Below are positions 1 through 8,386 of a stretch of DNA of 64,000 nt, in pieces. Where the stretch lies: NCBI RefSeq assembly GCF_007858185.1, contig NZ_VFES01000001.1, forward strand, positions 310,001-374,000, given 5' to 3'. The position numbers and the translations under genes were made by a program. Every line of letters begins with the position of its first letter. Position 1 is the stretch's first letter. A model generated the notes under the pieces. That model was not told the origin of the DNA and searched no databases. It saw nothing but the letters and a program-made list of their open reading frames with translations. This stretch comes from Pseudomonas grimontii. GTDB taxonomy: Bacteria > Pseudomonadota > Gammaproteobacteria > Pseudomonadales > Pseudomonadaceae.

Positions 1-141
1 GTACAGGCCGCGCGGCTTGGCGCCCATGCCGAACTGGTAACCGCACTGGGTGGCGGCCTCGACGCCGGCAAAGACGTACCGCAAGACGCCAGAACCCTCC
101 CGAGCAAGACCCCGGCGGCGCTTGCCGTGTTTGATCACTGA
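1..141 (+). CDS. Outer-membrane efflux factor (NodT/OprM family), C-terminal end only
   Basis: An open frame enters from the left edge and ends at a TGA at 139-141, giving 46 residues. It contains LVTALGGGLD, and a stretch like LVxALGGGW near the C-terminus is typical of NodT/OprM-type outer-membrane factors of tripartite pumps. The gene ends 10 nt before the FUSC-family gene and probably supplies the outer-membrane channel for the efflux unit encoded downstream. Only the tail is visible, so the assignment rests on this motif and on context. Confidence 0.6.
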   Translation, partial: VQAARLGAHAELVTALGGGLDAGKDVPQDARTLPSKTPAALAVFDH

Positions 142-151
142 GTAGGATTTA

Positions 152-2329
152 ATGACTCCCTTGCCTGCACCGCTGCGCTGGCTGCATTCCCTTGAGTGGC
201 GCCGTGGTTTTTTTGACTGGGCACGCAGTGACGGCGTGACTTGGGTATACATCTTCAAGGTGCTGATCGCCGCGTTCTTCACGCTGTGGCTGGCGATGCG
301 CCTGGAACTGCCGCAACCACGCACCGCGATGATCACCGTATTTATCGTGATGCAACCGCAGAGCGGCCAGGTGTTCGCCAAGAGCTTCTATCGTTTCCTC
401 GGCACCCTGGCGGGGTCGGCGGTGATGGTGTTGTTGATCGCCTTGTTTGCGCAGAACACCGAGTTGTTCCTCGGCGCATTGGCGATCTGGGTCGGTATTT
501 GCACCGCTGGCGCGACGCGTAACCGCAACTTTCGCGCCTATGGGTTCGTGCTCGCGGGGTATACGGCAGCGATGGTCGGCCTGCCGGCCCTGGCCCATCC
601 CGACGGTGCCTTTATGGCGGCGGTCTGGCGGGTGTTGGAAATCTCCCTGGGGATTCTGTGCTCTACGCTGGTCAGCGCGGCGATCCTGCCGCAGACCTCC
701 AGCGCCGCCATGCGCAATGCGCTTTATCAGCGCTTTGGCGTGTTTGCGCTGTTTGTCACCGACGGCCTGCGTGGGCGCAGCCAACGTGAGGGTTTCGAGG
801 CCAGCAACGTGCGCTTTATCGCCGAGGCCGTGGGCCTGGAAGGGCTGCGCAGCCTCACGGTGTTCGAAGACCCGCATATGCGCCGGCGCAATGGCCGGCT
901 CAGCCGCCTCAATAGCGAGTTCATGAGCATCACCACGCGCTTCAATGCCTTGCACCAATTGCTCGAACGCTTGCGTACGGACTCCGCGGACCATGTGGTG
1001 GCGGCGATCAAACCGGGCCTGCAGGACCTGGCCGAAGTGCTCGACGGCTTCTCCGGTCGTGCCCTCACCAGTCCCGATGCCGCGCGCCTGGTCCACCAGC
1101 TCAGCGCCTACAAGGACGGCTTGCCCGCCAAGGTGCGCAGCCTGCGCGCGACCTTCCAGGAGGGCTGCCCGAGCGAAGCCGAGCAACTGGATTTTCACAC
1201 CGCTTATGAGCTGCTCTACCGCTTCGTCGATGACCTGCACAACTACGCGCAAACCCATGCCTCCCTGGCCGATCACAGCCATGCACGGGAGCAATGGGAC
1301 GAAACCTTCAGCCCGAAAACCAACTGGCTGGCCTGCGCCGCCTCGGGGATTCGCGCGTCGTTCATCCTGATCGTGCTGGGCAGTTATTGGGTGGCCACGG
1401 CCTGGCCCAGCGGTGCCACCATGACCATGATCGCCGCTGCTACGGTCGGCCTGTCCGCCGCTACGCCCAACCCCAAGCGCATGGCCTTCCAGATGGCCTG
1501 CGGCACGTTGATCGGTGCGTTGGTAGGCTTTGTCGACATGTTCTTCGTGTTCCCGTGGATCGACGGCTTCCCGCTGCTGTGCGTGATGCTCGCGCCGGTG
1601 ATCATCCTCGGTGCTTTCCTCGCTTCACGCCCGCAATACGCCGGGGTCGGCGTGGGCCTGCTGATTTTCTTCAGCACCGGCTCGGTGCCGGACAACCTCA
1701 CTGTCTACAACCCCTACACCTTTATCAACGACTACATCGCCATGATCATCGGCATGCTGGTGTGTGCGGCGGCGGGAGCGATCATCCTGCCGCCCAACAG
1801 CCGCTGGCTGTGGCGCCGCCTGGAGCAGGACCTGCGCGAACAGGTGGTGTATGCCATCAGCGGTAAGCTCAAGGGGTTGGCGTCGAGTTTCGAAAGCCGC
1901 ACCCGTGACCTGCTGCACCAGGCCTATGGCCTCGCTGTCGGCCAGCCGCAAGTGCAACGCGACCTGCTGCGCTGGATGTTCGTGGTGCTGGAAATCGGCC
2001 ACGCGATCATCGAGTTGCGCAAGGAACAAGCGATCCTGCCGGTGCACCCGGCCTACGCCGAGTCCCAGCCCTGGCGCCAGGCGATCCGGGTGATGGGCCG
2101 CTCGTTGGTGCGACTGTTCCTGCAACCCAGCGCCAGCAACCTGGAGCGTGGCCTGATCGCCGTCGACCACGCCATCAGCCGCGTGCAGGCCACCGACGAA
2201 CCCTTCGCCCCGCACTTCGACACCTCGGCCCTGCGCCGGGTGAAAAGCTACCTGCACTTTATCCGCACCTCGTTGCTGGACCCGCAATCACCGCTGGCGG
2301 CCCTCAAAGGAACCCCGAATGCCTCGTGA
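152..2329 (+). CDS. FUSC-family inner-membrane transporter (AaeB-like aromatic acid exporter)
   Basis: This 725-residue protein has two hydrophobic blocks (about residues 30-180 and 400-550), each followed by a long soluble helical region. That is the duplicated layout of the FUSC/AaeB family (p-hydroxybenzoate exporter AaeB, MdtO). The first block starts at about VYIFKVLIAAFFTLWLAM and the second at about GIRASFILIVLGSYWVATAW. The start ATG follows a TAGGA ribosome-binding site. The DUF1656 gene overlaps its 3' end and an HlyD-type gene follows, so the unit matches aaeB-aaeX-aaeA with an OprM-like channel upstream. The likely role is export of small aromatic acids or drugs. The substrate cannot be read from the sequence. 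Confidence 0.85.
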   Translation: MTPLPAPLRWLHSLEWRRGFFDWARSDGVTWVYIFKVLIAAFFTLWLAMRLELPQPRTAMITVFIVMQPQSGQVFAKSFYRFLGTLAGSAVMVLLIALFAQNTELFLGALAIWVGICTAGATRNRNFRAYGFVLAGYTAAMVGLPALAHPDGAFMAAVWRVLEISLGILCSTLVSAAILPQTSSAAMRNALYQRFGVFALFVTDGLRGRSQREGFEASNVRFIAEAVGLEGLRSLTVFEDPHMRRRNGRLSRLNSEFMSITTRFNALHQLLERLRTDSADHVVAAIKPGLQDLAEVLDGFSGRALTSPDAARLVHQLSAYKDGLPAKVRSLRATFQEGCPSEAEQLDFHTAYELLYRFVDDLHNYAQTHASLADHSHAREQWDETFSPKTNWLACAASGIRASFILIVLGSYWVATAWPSGATMTMIAAATVGLSAATPNPKRMAFQMACGTLIGALVGFVDMFFVFPWIDGFPLLCVMLAPVIILGAFLASRPQYAGVGVGLLIFFSTGSVPDNLTVYNPYTFINDYIAMIIGMLVCAAAGAIILPPNSRWLWRRLEQDLREQVVYAISGKLKGLASSFESRTRDLLHQAYGLAVGQPQVQRDLLRWMFVVLEIGHAIIELRKEQAILPVHPAYAESQPWRQAIRVMGRSLVRLFLQPSASNLERGLIAVDHAISRVQATDEPFAPHFDTSALRRVKSYLHFIRTSLLDPQSPLAALKGTPNAS

Positions 2330-2519
2330 AATCGCATTCCACGGCATTTATATGCCGACCATGACCCTGATGTTCCTGATCGCGGCCGCGCTGGCCTGGG
2401 CCCTTGACCGCTTCCTGGCCGGGTTCGACCTGTACCGTTTTTTCTGGCACCCGGCGTTGTTGCGCCTGAGCCTGTTCGTTTGCCTGTTCGGCGCCCTGGC
2501 GCTGACCGTCTACCGTTGA
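2319..2519 (+). CDS. DUF1656 small membrane protein (AaeX-like)
   Basis: This 66-residue protein has two predicted membrane helices (about residues 8-24 and 45-62) and starts with MPREIAFHGIYMPTMTLMF, as DUF1656/AaeX proteins do. Its ATG lies inside the end of the FUSC gene (11-nt overlap) behind AAGGAA, which points to translational coupling. DUF1656 genes habitually sit between FUSC and HlyD genes. The molecular role is unknown; it is probably an accessory subunit of the efflux complex. Confidence 0.85.
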   Translation: MPREIAFHGIYMPTMTLMFLIAAALAWALDRFLAGFDLYRFFWHPALLRLSLFVCLFGALALTVYR

Positions 2520-2529
2520 GAATGCCCCG

Positions 2530-3390
2530 ATGAAAAAGTTTTTCAGCCTGCTCGCGACCTTGCTGGTACTGGCTTTGGCGATCTGGATTGGCCGCACGTT
2601 GTGGGTGCACTACATGGAAACGCCATGGACCCGCGACGGCCGGGTGCGCGCCGACATCATCAACGTGGCGGCCGACGTCACCGGCGAAGTGGTCGACGTC
2701 CCGGTGCGCGATAACCAGTTGGTGAAAAAGGGCGACCTGCTGATGCAGATCGACCCCGAGCACTACCGCATTGCCGTCAAACAGGCGCAATCCCTCGTGG
2801 CCTCCCGCAAAGCCACCTGGGAAATGCGCAAGGTCAACGCCCACCGCCGCGCCGACCTCGACGCCCTGGTGATCTCCAAGGAAAACCGCGACGACGCCAG
2901 CAACATCGCCGACTCGGCCCTGGCGGACTACCAGCACGCGCTGGCACAACTCGAAGCGGCCGAACTCAACTTGAAACGCACCCAGGTCGTGGCGGCGGTG
3001 GACGGCTACGTCACCAACCTCAACGTGCATCGCGGCGACTACGCACGCATCGGCGAAGCCAAGATGGCCGTGGTCGATATGAACTCGTTCTGGGTCTATG
3101 GCTTCTTCGAAGAAACCAAGTTGCCCCATGTGAACGTCGGCGACAAAGCCGACATGCAACTGATGAGCGGCGAGACGTTGAAGGGGCACGTAGAAAGCAT
3201 CTCGCGCGGCATCTACGACCGTGACAACCCGGAGAGTCGCGAGCTGATCGCCGATGTGAACCCGACGTTCAACTGGGTAAGGCTGGCCCAGCGGGTGCCG
3301 GTGCGGATTCACATTGATGAAGTGCCTGAGGGGGTGTTGTTGGCGGCGGGGATTACGTGCACGGTGATCGTTAACCAAACGCCGAACTGA
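2530..3390 (+). CDS. HlyD/EmrA-family periplasmic membrane-fusion protein (AaeA-like)
   Basis: This 286-residue protein has an N-terminal membrane anchor (about residues 4-22), then a biotinyl-lipoyl-like half (VTGEVVDVPVRDNQLVKKGD), a short coiled-coil hairpin and the matching half motif (VDGYVTNLNVHRGDYARIG). A beta-barrel region follows. This is the standard membrane-fusion protein layout. It starts 10 nt after the DUF1656 gene and completes the efflux operon: it would link the FUSC pump to the NodT-type channel. The length is normal for AaeA-like proteins. Substrate unknown. Confidence 0.87.
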   Translation: MKKFFSLLATLLVLALAIWIGRTLWVHYMETPWTRDGRVRADIINVAADVTGEVVDVPVRDNQLVKKGDLLMQIDPEHYRIAVKQAQSLVASRKATWEMRKVNAHRRADLDALVISKENRDDASNIADSALADYQHALAQLEAAELNLKRTQVVAAVDGYVTNLNVHRGDYARIGEAKMAVVDMNSFWVYGFFEETKLPHVNVGDKADMQLMSGETLKGHVESISRGIYDRDNPESRELIADVNPTFNWVRLAQRVPVRIHIDEVPEGVLLAAGITCTVIVNQTPN

Positions 3391-3424
3391 AATGTGGGAG
3401 GGGGCTTGAGCCCCCTCCCACATT
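3391..3424. repeat. REP palindrome, possible terminator
   Basis: A near-perfect palindrome (AATGTGGGAGGGGGCT with its complement) lies directly after the stop of the HlyD-type gene. The core TGTGGGAGGGGGCTTG recurs at least five more times in the window. Its position suggests it also shapes the 3' end of the efflux transcript. Confidence 0.85.
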
Positions 3425-3457
3425 CGATTTTTGTTGATAGGCAGATTGGGCACCGCT

Positions 3458-3736
3458 TCAGGTTTGTGCGTTGGCTCTGATTTTTCGTCGACGTTTGACC
3501 CGCAGCATGCTGACGAAGCGGCGGTGGTTTCTTGTATTAAGAATCAGCAGGCAGAACAGCGATTGAAATAGTGGGAATAGTGCAAACAACGTAACTGGGT
3601 TGTTCCCCAGGTAGCCTGCCGAAAGCAAGGCGTTCAAGGCCGCGACGCCTGCAAGCAGTGGCGGCCCAGAGCGAAACCCCACCGCCACCAAGGTCAGGCC
3701 AATGCACATGGCCAGTAGCAGTGCCATGCTCGCCAC
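3458..3736 (-). CDS. Small membrane protein of unknown function (possibly the 3' part of a frameshifted gene)
   Basis: This 92-residue ORF from a GTG (or an ATG three codons in) has three hydrophobic stretches and a basic C-terminal tail (RRFVSMLRVKRRRKIR). The same frame stays open upstream to about 3901 with no ATG, GTG or TTG. That upstream translation (HGRYGGLNELSQ, then SYYARINYLPGEYAVV) looks protein-like and leads straight into the first helix. The real N-terminus may therefore belong to the neighbouring 3763-4197 frame through a frameshift. I do not recognise the family. Confidence 0.45.
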   Translation of the reverse strand: MASMALLLAMCIGLTLVAVGFRSGPPLLAGVAALNALLSAGYLGNNPVTLFALFPLFQSLFCLLILNTRNHRRFVSMLRVKRRRKIRANAQT

Positions 3737-3762
3737 GACCGCATATTCGCCAGGGAGATAAT

Positions 3763-4197
3763 TTATTCGTGCGTAATACGACAGGCTATGTGACAGGTTG
3801 CTGAACTGCTGACTAAGTTCATTGAGACCCCCATACCTACCGTGAATGCAAAACGTCGGGTGTATCGAGTTAAGTTTCGGGGGTCTTGCAGGGTATTGAT
3901 GTCATTGTTCATGGCTGCTGAACTCTTCATAAATGCCGATAACAATAGGGTTGATATTTCCGGACCTGCCACTTCCCGCAAAATCACCCGTTTGGGCCTG
4001 ATACTGCACAACGGCACAAACTCACGCAGCACCGTCACCTGATAGTCACTGTTGATATGCACTACCCCGGCCCCGACGATGGCCGGGTCGGCGTTAATGG
4101 TTCGATACAGTTTGGGCAGGTCCAGCAGACTCGTCAGTCGCTGGCGAGTCGTGGTGTGCGCATCCGGCACACCGCTTCGCAGGAAATTGCTTGGCAT
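3763..4197 (-). CDS. Hypothetical protein, possibly the 5' part of a frameshifted gene
   Basis: This 144-residue ORF starts at an ATG behind AGGTGAAAGG. The first 100 residues look like a compact soluble domain (LPKLYRTINADPAIVGAGVV, then VTVLREFVPLCSIRPKRVIL). The last 35 residues (from about TRRFAFTVG onward) overlap the open upstream extension of the next ORF, which reads more convincingly as protein. Codon use and base composition here differ from the GC-rich core genes, as elsewhere between 3.4 and 8.3 kb. No family recognised. Confidence 0.45.
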   Translation of the reverse strand: MPSNFLRSGVPDAHTTTRQRLTSLLDLPKLYRTINADPAIVGAGVVHINSDYQVTVLREFVPLCSIRPKRVILREVAGPEISTLLLSAFMKSSAAMNNDINTLQDPRNLTRYTRRFAFTVGMGVSMNLVSSSATCHIACRITHE

Positions 4198-4302
4198 CCT
4201 TTCACCTGTGAGTAGACCGAGGTGAAAGAGCCTGGGGATAGTTTCCTTGTAATGATGTCAGGTCGTTCGCTGTTTTTTGTAGGATTTGGCCAGGCAGTTA
4301 TT

Positions 4303-4398
4303 TCATTGCGCTACATAAGTTTCATGCAGATGACGCCACAGGAGTGCACCACTGGCCTGTTTCTCAAACACTGCGGTGGCACGGCGATTGTCGATAGC
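4303..4398 (-). pseudogene. 3' remnant of a SnoaL/NTF2-like gene
   Basis: The translated end (RRATAVFEKQASGALLWRHL, then HETYVAQ and a stop) matches the C-terminus of the intact SnoaL-like protein at 5891-6304 (RRATVVFEKLASGTMLWRHL, then HETFVPQ). At DNA level 4323-4388 aligns without gaps to 5922-5987, with about 12 mismatches in 66 positions. Upstream of this the similarity stops, so only the last 30 or so codons survive. The remnant lies just past the 3' end of the delta-60-repeat gene. Confidence 0.75.
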
Positions 4399-4453
4399 GT
4401 TCGTTGAACCTGGGACAGGGCCACGAGCACAGCATGAGATTGGCCCGGCCTTG

Positions 4454-5755
4454 TTAGCCAAAGAAACTAAATAGAGCGCCAATGCCGCCAGCTGGATCTG
4501 TACCCACGACGTTCGCGCCAACGATAACGCGTTGGTCGCCCCGCTCGGTTAACACCAAAGGGGTGGACATGACGGGGGCGTCCAGATCGATGTAGCCCTT
4601 ATTGTTGAAGTCTATATTCAGCGAGCCATCGGCTTTGAATTGAGCGATGTATATCCAAGCACCTTCGGATGCGGTCGTAAGGTTCCCAGAGTGGGTGTTC
4701 ATGATGCGCTGCCAGCCAATGTCACGGTTGTCATCAAATTGGCTGACCATCGGTTTGCCCTTATTGAACAGTTGATGCGCTGCTCCATTGGGGGTAATGG
4801 CCTGGATCAGGCCTTTCGTCGTTCTATTGTCGTTCAGGCCAACTTGACCGGCGCCAATAAGACTCTTGTCCGCTCGTTCAACGAGATCGTAAAGCGTGGT
4901 GTGATCCGCAATGCTATCAATGCGGTGAAAACCAGGGGTCTGCGGGCTGCCAAAACCGGTATCCGTGGTTCCGTCAGGGTTGAGGCGGGCGAAGAAGGCT
5001 GTTTGGAGCCCTGGGGTGAACTGGGCATGGCCCGCAATCACTATTTTGTAATCGCTACCTTGGCTGATGCATGCGTTGATGGCAGTTGCGGCAGCGGGGT
5101 CGAGAAGTTTGAAGTCGAGCTTGCCATTGCCGTTCAATCCAGTATCCAGCGCCCCATTGGGTAACAGGCGAAACAGCACACCTACGGTCAGGGCTGGATT
5201 GTTGCGTTTTGAATAATTGGCGCTCACCAGAATGCATCCGTCCTGTTGGACATGCACTTTTACCGAGTCCTCTGTCAGCCCTTCATCTGGCCTGGTTTGA
5301 AGAATGCACCAGCCTTGTTCGGCAAAATTTGTGTCGGGGCTGCCCTTGCTGTCGAAGCGCGCAACAACCAAGTCTGCCCAGTTATCGTATGAGCTGCGCG
5401 ATGTCCAGCCAGCCATCAGGATTTTCCCGTCGGCCTGTAGAGTCAGCCCTGAACCTCCGGCCGGTAACGACGGCACAAAATCACCGGTGACCAGTGCATT
5501 TTGCGTAAACGTCGTATCCAGGCTCCCGTTGAGGTTCAGGCGCCCTAAACCATAGACGTAATGATCTTTTTTAAACAGGCTGGCACTGAACAGAAGCTTG
5601 CCGTCGTTATCCGTAGCAAGCCCCTTGAGTCGAAAACGAACGGTCAGGCCAGGAATATCGTTGAGAATCGAAGACAGGGTTGTGTTCCCATTGATGCCAA
5701 AGCCGGGGTCCGGGGTACCGGGTTGTTCCAATGAATCACTGTTGGATGAACTCAT
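4454..5755 (-). CDS. Delta-60 repeat (beta-propeller-like) protein
   Basis: The protein is about 433 residues from the ATG at 5755, which has GAAGGAAT upstream; a longer frame to 5833 lacks a comparable site. It has about six degenerate repeats of 50-65 residues with the delta-60 signature: GTPDPGFGINGN, LNGSLDTTF, SKGSPDTNFAEQG, PNGALDTGLNGNG, PDGTTDTGF and ADGSLNIDFNNKG. Between them recur phrases such as LQADGKILMAG. Delta-60 repeats are thought to form beta-propeller or beta-helix surfaces. There is no clear signal peptide. Similar Pseudomonas proteins are unstudied, so no function is assigned. The gene sits between an intact and a decayed copy of the same NTF2-like gene end. Confidence 0.8.
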   Translation of the reverse strand: MSSSNSDSLEQPGTPDPGFGINGNTTLSSILNDIPGLTVRFRLKGLATDNDGKLLFSASLFKKDHYVYGLGRLNLNGSLDTTFTQNALVTGDFVPSLPAGGSGLTLQADGKILMAGWTSRSSYDNWADLVVARFDSKGSPDTNFAEQGWCILQTRPDEGLTEDSVKVHVQQDGCILVSANYSKRNNPALTVGVLFRLLPNGALDTGLNGNGKLDFKLLDPAAATAINACISQGSDYKIVIAGHAQFTPGLQTAFFARLNPDGTTDTGFGSPQTPGFHRIDSIADHTTLYDLVERADKSLIGAGQVGLNDNRTTKGLIQAITPNGAAHQLFNKGKPMVSQFDDNRDIGWQRIMNTHSGNLTTASEGAWIYIAQFKADGSLNIDFNNKGYIDLDAPVMSTPLVLTERGDQRVIVGANVVGTDPAGGIGALFSFFG

Positions 5756-5890
5756 CGCAGCATTCCTTCGCGCAGTGAAGAGGACGATGTGCCAAGTCGA
5801 TAAGCAGCAGGCTTTGGCTGGAATACCGTTCAAGTCTGTTCTCGGTGCAATACCTCGTCTACTGTCAAATCTAACAGGTGCTAGTGGCCA

Positions 5891-6304
5891 TTATTGGCTA
5901 CGAGCCTGAGGCACAAATGTCTCATGCAGATGACGCCAAAGCATCGTGCCACTGGCCAGCTTCTCGAACACTACCGTCGCACGGCGATCCGTCTGTGTGC
6001 CGCTGGCGTCGACCTGATGCTCGCGATAAGTCACCGTCGCTCCGCGCGCATGCCGGTCAATCCCGGTCATTTCACTCAAGGTGATCTTCAACCCCGGGCG
6101 CATTCCGCCCAGGCGAGTGAACAGCGCGTTGACCCCGGCTGCATTGACGCGTGCGCCGGTGGCGGGGGCGATCATGCTGAACTCGGGCGAGAAGCGCGCA
6201 AGCAGACTTTTCAGGGTGCCTTCTGGCGCAACACCGGCAAACCATTGTTCGATTTCGACGTGGGTCTGGATCACTTCTTCAAAAAAATCGCTGTAGTCGA
6301 TCAT
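5891..6304 (-). CDS. SnoaL/NTF2-like domain protein (DUF4440-type)
   Basis: This 137-residue protein has the cone-shaped alpha+beta layout of SnoaL/NTF2-like proteins: an N-terminal helix pair, a central part with FSPEFSMIAPATGARVNAAG, and a C-terminal strand pair ending VVFEKLASGTMLWRHLHETF. Such proteins are either small-molecule enzymes or ligand binders. No catalytic set is certain here. The start ATG is only 13 nt downstream of the ptuB stop, so it is probably co-transcribed with the Septu genes. Whether it takes part in defence is unknown. Confidence 0.75.
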   Translation of the reverse strand: MIDYSDFFEEVIQTHVEIEQWFAGVAPEGTLKSLLARFSPEFSMIAPATGARVNAAGVNALFTRLGGMRPGLKITLSEMTGIDRHARGATVTYREHQVDASGTQTDRRATVVFEKLASGTMLWRHLHETFVPQARSQ

Positions 6305-6317
6305 TGGGCACTCGCTG

Positions 6318-6947
6318 TTAGGCGCCGAGCTGACGAATCACGTTCACCAGAACGGGGGAGAAGGGTTTTAGACGGTTGTTGGTGTCGGGCTGTTCCAGCT
6401 CTTCCTTGAGCAGCGTCAGTAAGTCGAAGTCGGCCACTTCAAGACCGTCGCCCTCCATCCCGCTGTCGTAGAGCAGTGCATCCAGGATCGACTTTCTAGC
6501 GCCGAACAAGGCGCGATTGTTTTCGCGACAGTCGCCAAGGTTTAACACTTGGATGGAGGTCACTGCTCTGGGGCTTAGGCCTTCTACACGGCCAGACAGA
6601 TAAAATTTCAGCTCGGTTTCGCACTCATCCATCAGGGATGTCAGCGGCAAAACCTGATGTGCGTGCGCTCGTCCGCACTGTTTGCTGCGGTTGCAACTGG
6701 CGACGATATTGGAGAAGTCTAACGAGCGGCGGGGTGCGACCTCTCTGGCCTCAACGTGTTCGTTGTGGGCGCTGTCTGATGAGATTTCGTGGCAGCAATA
6801 TGCGCATAGGCCATGTTGTTCTTCCACGCAGGCTTGGCGGATGCGGGTTCTTTCTTCAGGACTTAAATCTGAGTAGCGGCCCGTCGGGTGTTTGCGCTTC
6901 CATTGCGTCAGGGCTGCTGGTTCCTCTCCTTTGGTGATCTTACGCAC
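6318..6947 (-). CDS. ptuB: Septu-type HNH endonuclease PtuB (TIGR02646-like)
   Basis: This 209-residue protein has an HNH-type core near residues 45-95: CAYCCHEI supplies a CxxC, NEHVEAREVAPRRSLDF supplies the first catalytic His, and NIVASCNRSKQCGRAHAH supplies the Asn and the last Cys/His. This matches TIGR02646-like HNH proteins paired with AAA ATPases in Septu and some retron systems. The start is a GTG that overlaps the 3' end of ptuA by 8 nt behind GGAG, a coupled arrangement. PtuB is the nuclease effector in Septu. No reverse transcriptase is present nearby, which favours Septu over a retron. Confidence 0.8.
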   Translation of the reverse strand: MRKITKGEEPAALTQWKRKHPTGRYSDLSPEERTRIRQACVEEQHGLCAYCCHEISSDSAHNEHVEAREVAPRRSLDFSNIVASCNRSKQCGRAHAHQVLPLTSLMDECETELKFYLSGRVEGLSPRAVTSIQVLNLGDCRENNRALFGARKSILDALLYDSGMEGDGLEVADFDLLTLLKEELEQPDTNNRLKPFSPVLVNVIRQLGA

Positions 6948-8295
6948 TGCGCAGCTCCAACTTGCGAATCAGCAGGGCGGCTTTGGCAAGTTCGATATGG
7001 CCAGGTTCAAGCTCTGCAGACAGCTCTTTAAAAAGTGTCTTGGCTTCTTTCAGTTTTTTGTCTTGCAGCAGCTCCAGCAAACGATCAAGGCGCGCCTGAA
7101 CTTCGCTGTTGCGCACATCGGTGTCCATGACGCTGAGCAGTACTTGATTGGCGTCCAGGCCGTAGAGACCGTTGCGCTCTTCCAGTTCGCCGTCGTCAAG
7201 GACGTAGCACAGAACGTTCTTGGTATCGCTGATCACCAAAGGGGAGTGGGTGGTGAGGATGAATTGGCAGTTGGGGAAGGTTTCGGTGAGTTGGTGGATA
7301 AGGCGGCGTTGCCATTGAGGATGAAGATGGAGGTCTACTTCGTCGATTAGGACGATACCGGCGCCTTCAAGTGGATTGCTCAATGACGGGTTCATGATTG
7401 CCAAGCGGCGAGCAATGTCGCCGACAAGTGCCATCAGTGATTTCTCCCCTTGAGAAAGCTGAGACACATTGAGTGTATTGCCTGACTTGTCGATGGCCAT
7501 ATGCAATCTAGGCTTTCGTTGGACTCGAAGGTTTTTAAAGTGAGGCATGAACTTGTAGACGGCGGATCGCACAGCATTTAGCTGTGGGTCGCGTGACGCT
7601 AGGTGCAAATTTTTCAGCTCAGATACCAGTTTTTTGTCGGAGCTAGAGATTTTTTTCAACTGTTCCATTACGGCTGAGGATATTCCCTGCTCGTTCTCGG
7701 TATCTTCCCTGTCACGGAACCATTCAAAAAAACGTCCGAAATCTACGCCACCATTTAGAGCGTTTTCATATCCATCAAATTGATCGAATGGTTTTTCGGA
7801 TTTTCGGGTTGTTAGTGGAACGTCAAGGACGGATCTTTCGACAGGGTAGAAGGCGACAAGCGGAAGTGAGCCGTTGTCGTCAATCAGCCCTATATGAAAG
7901 CGATAGAATTCAGCCAGCTCAGTTAATTTACTAAGAGAACTATTTACCTTTGCTTTATGCCCTCGCAAGGTGCGAGCGAGTGTCCATGAGTAGGTCTCGG
8001 AAGCTGATGCTGAGGGGCGGGGGACACCGCCGACTTCAGCATCGATTGAGGCGAATCGCTCGCCATTTGTGACCACATCTTCTTGGATGGGACTGCCACC
8101 ACCATTATCGGTTCGAATGCGCCCTACCAGCCAACTTAACGACGTAGCTATCGACTTCAAAATAGTCGTCTTCCCCGCCCCATTGTTCCCCACAAACACC
8201 GTCACCTTCGACGCATGCTTATCAGTAGGCGCAAAGGCGACTTCCAAGTCGGTAAAACGACCGACGTTATTCAGTCGAATTTTTCTGATTTCCAT
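6940..8295 (-). CDS. ptuA: Septu-type AAA/ABC-like ATPase PtuA
   Basis: This 451-residue SMC/ABC-like ATPase has Walker A GNNGAGKT at residues 36-43, an ABC signature LSQGEKS near 280, Walker B VLIDEVDLHLHP near 315 and a switch His in TTHSPLVIS. Between Walker A and the signature is a long helical insertion, as in RloA/PtuA-type ATPases. The C-terminal 60 residues are helical. It is translationally coupled to ptuB and follows AAGGGTAA. In Septu, PtuA forms a nucleotide-sensing scaffold that controls PtuB. The visibly lower GC content than the flanking genes suggests acquisition by transfer. Confidence 0.82.
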   Translation of the reverse strand: MEIRKIRLNNVGRFTDLEVAFAPTDKHASKVTVFVGNNGAGKTTILKSIATSLSWLVGRIRTDNGGGSPIQEDVVTNGERFASIDAEVGGVPRPSASASETYSWTLARTLRGHKAKVNSSLSKLTELAEFYRFHIGLIDDNGSLPLVAFYPVERSVLDVPLTTRKSEKPFDQFDGYENALNGGVDFGRFFEWFRDREDTENEQGISSAVMEQLKKISSSDKKLVSELKNLHLASRDPQLNAVRSAVYKFMPHFKNLRVQRKPRLHMAIDKSGNTLNVSQLSQGEKSLMALVGDIARRLAIMNPSLSNPLEGAGIVLIDEVDLHLHPQWQRRLIHQLTETFPNCQFILTTHSPLVISDTKNVLCYVLDDGELEERNGLYGLDANQVLLSVMDTDVRNSEVQARLDRLLELLQDKKLKEAKTLFKELSAELEPGHIELAKAALLIRKLELRSA

Positions 8296-8386
8296 CGCAT
8301 TACCCTTGTGGGGCCAGTCAGTTTCTAGAGGCAGGCGGCGATTATGGCACTCATCCTGGGTTTTGGCAGGTGGGCTTCACCCTTGC

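Noticed and set aside
4222-4407. A 61-codon plus-strand ORF antisense to the NTF2-like remnant
   Set aside because: The minus strand carries clear homology to the intact SnoaL-like gene, so the plus-strand frame is incidental.
6318-8295. A retron with an ATPase and HNH effector
   Set aside because: The effector pair resembles retron-associated PtuAB, but no reverse transcriptase or msr/msd-like sequence is found on either side.
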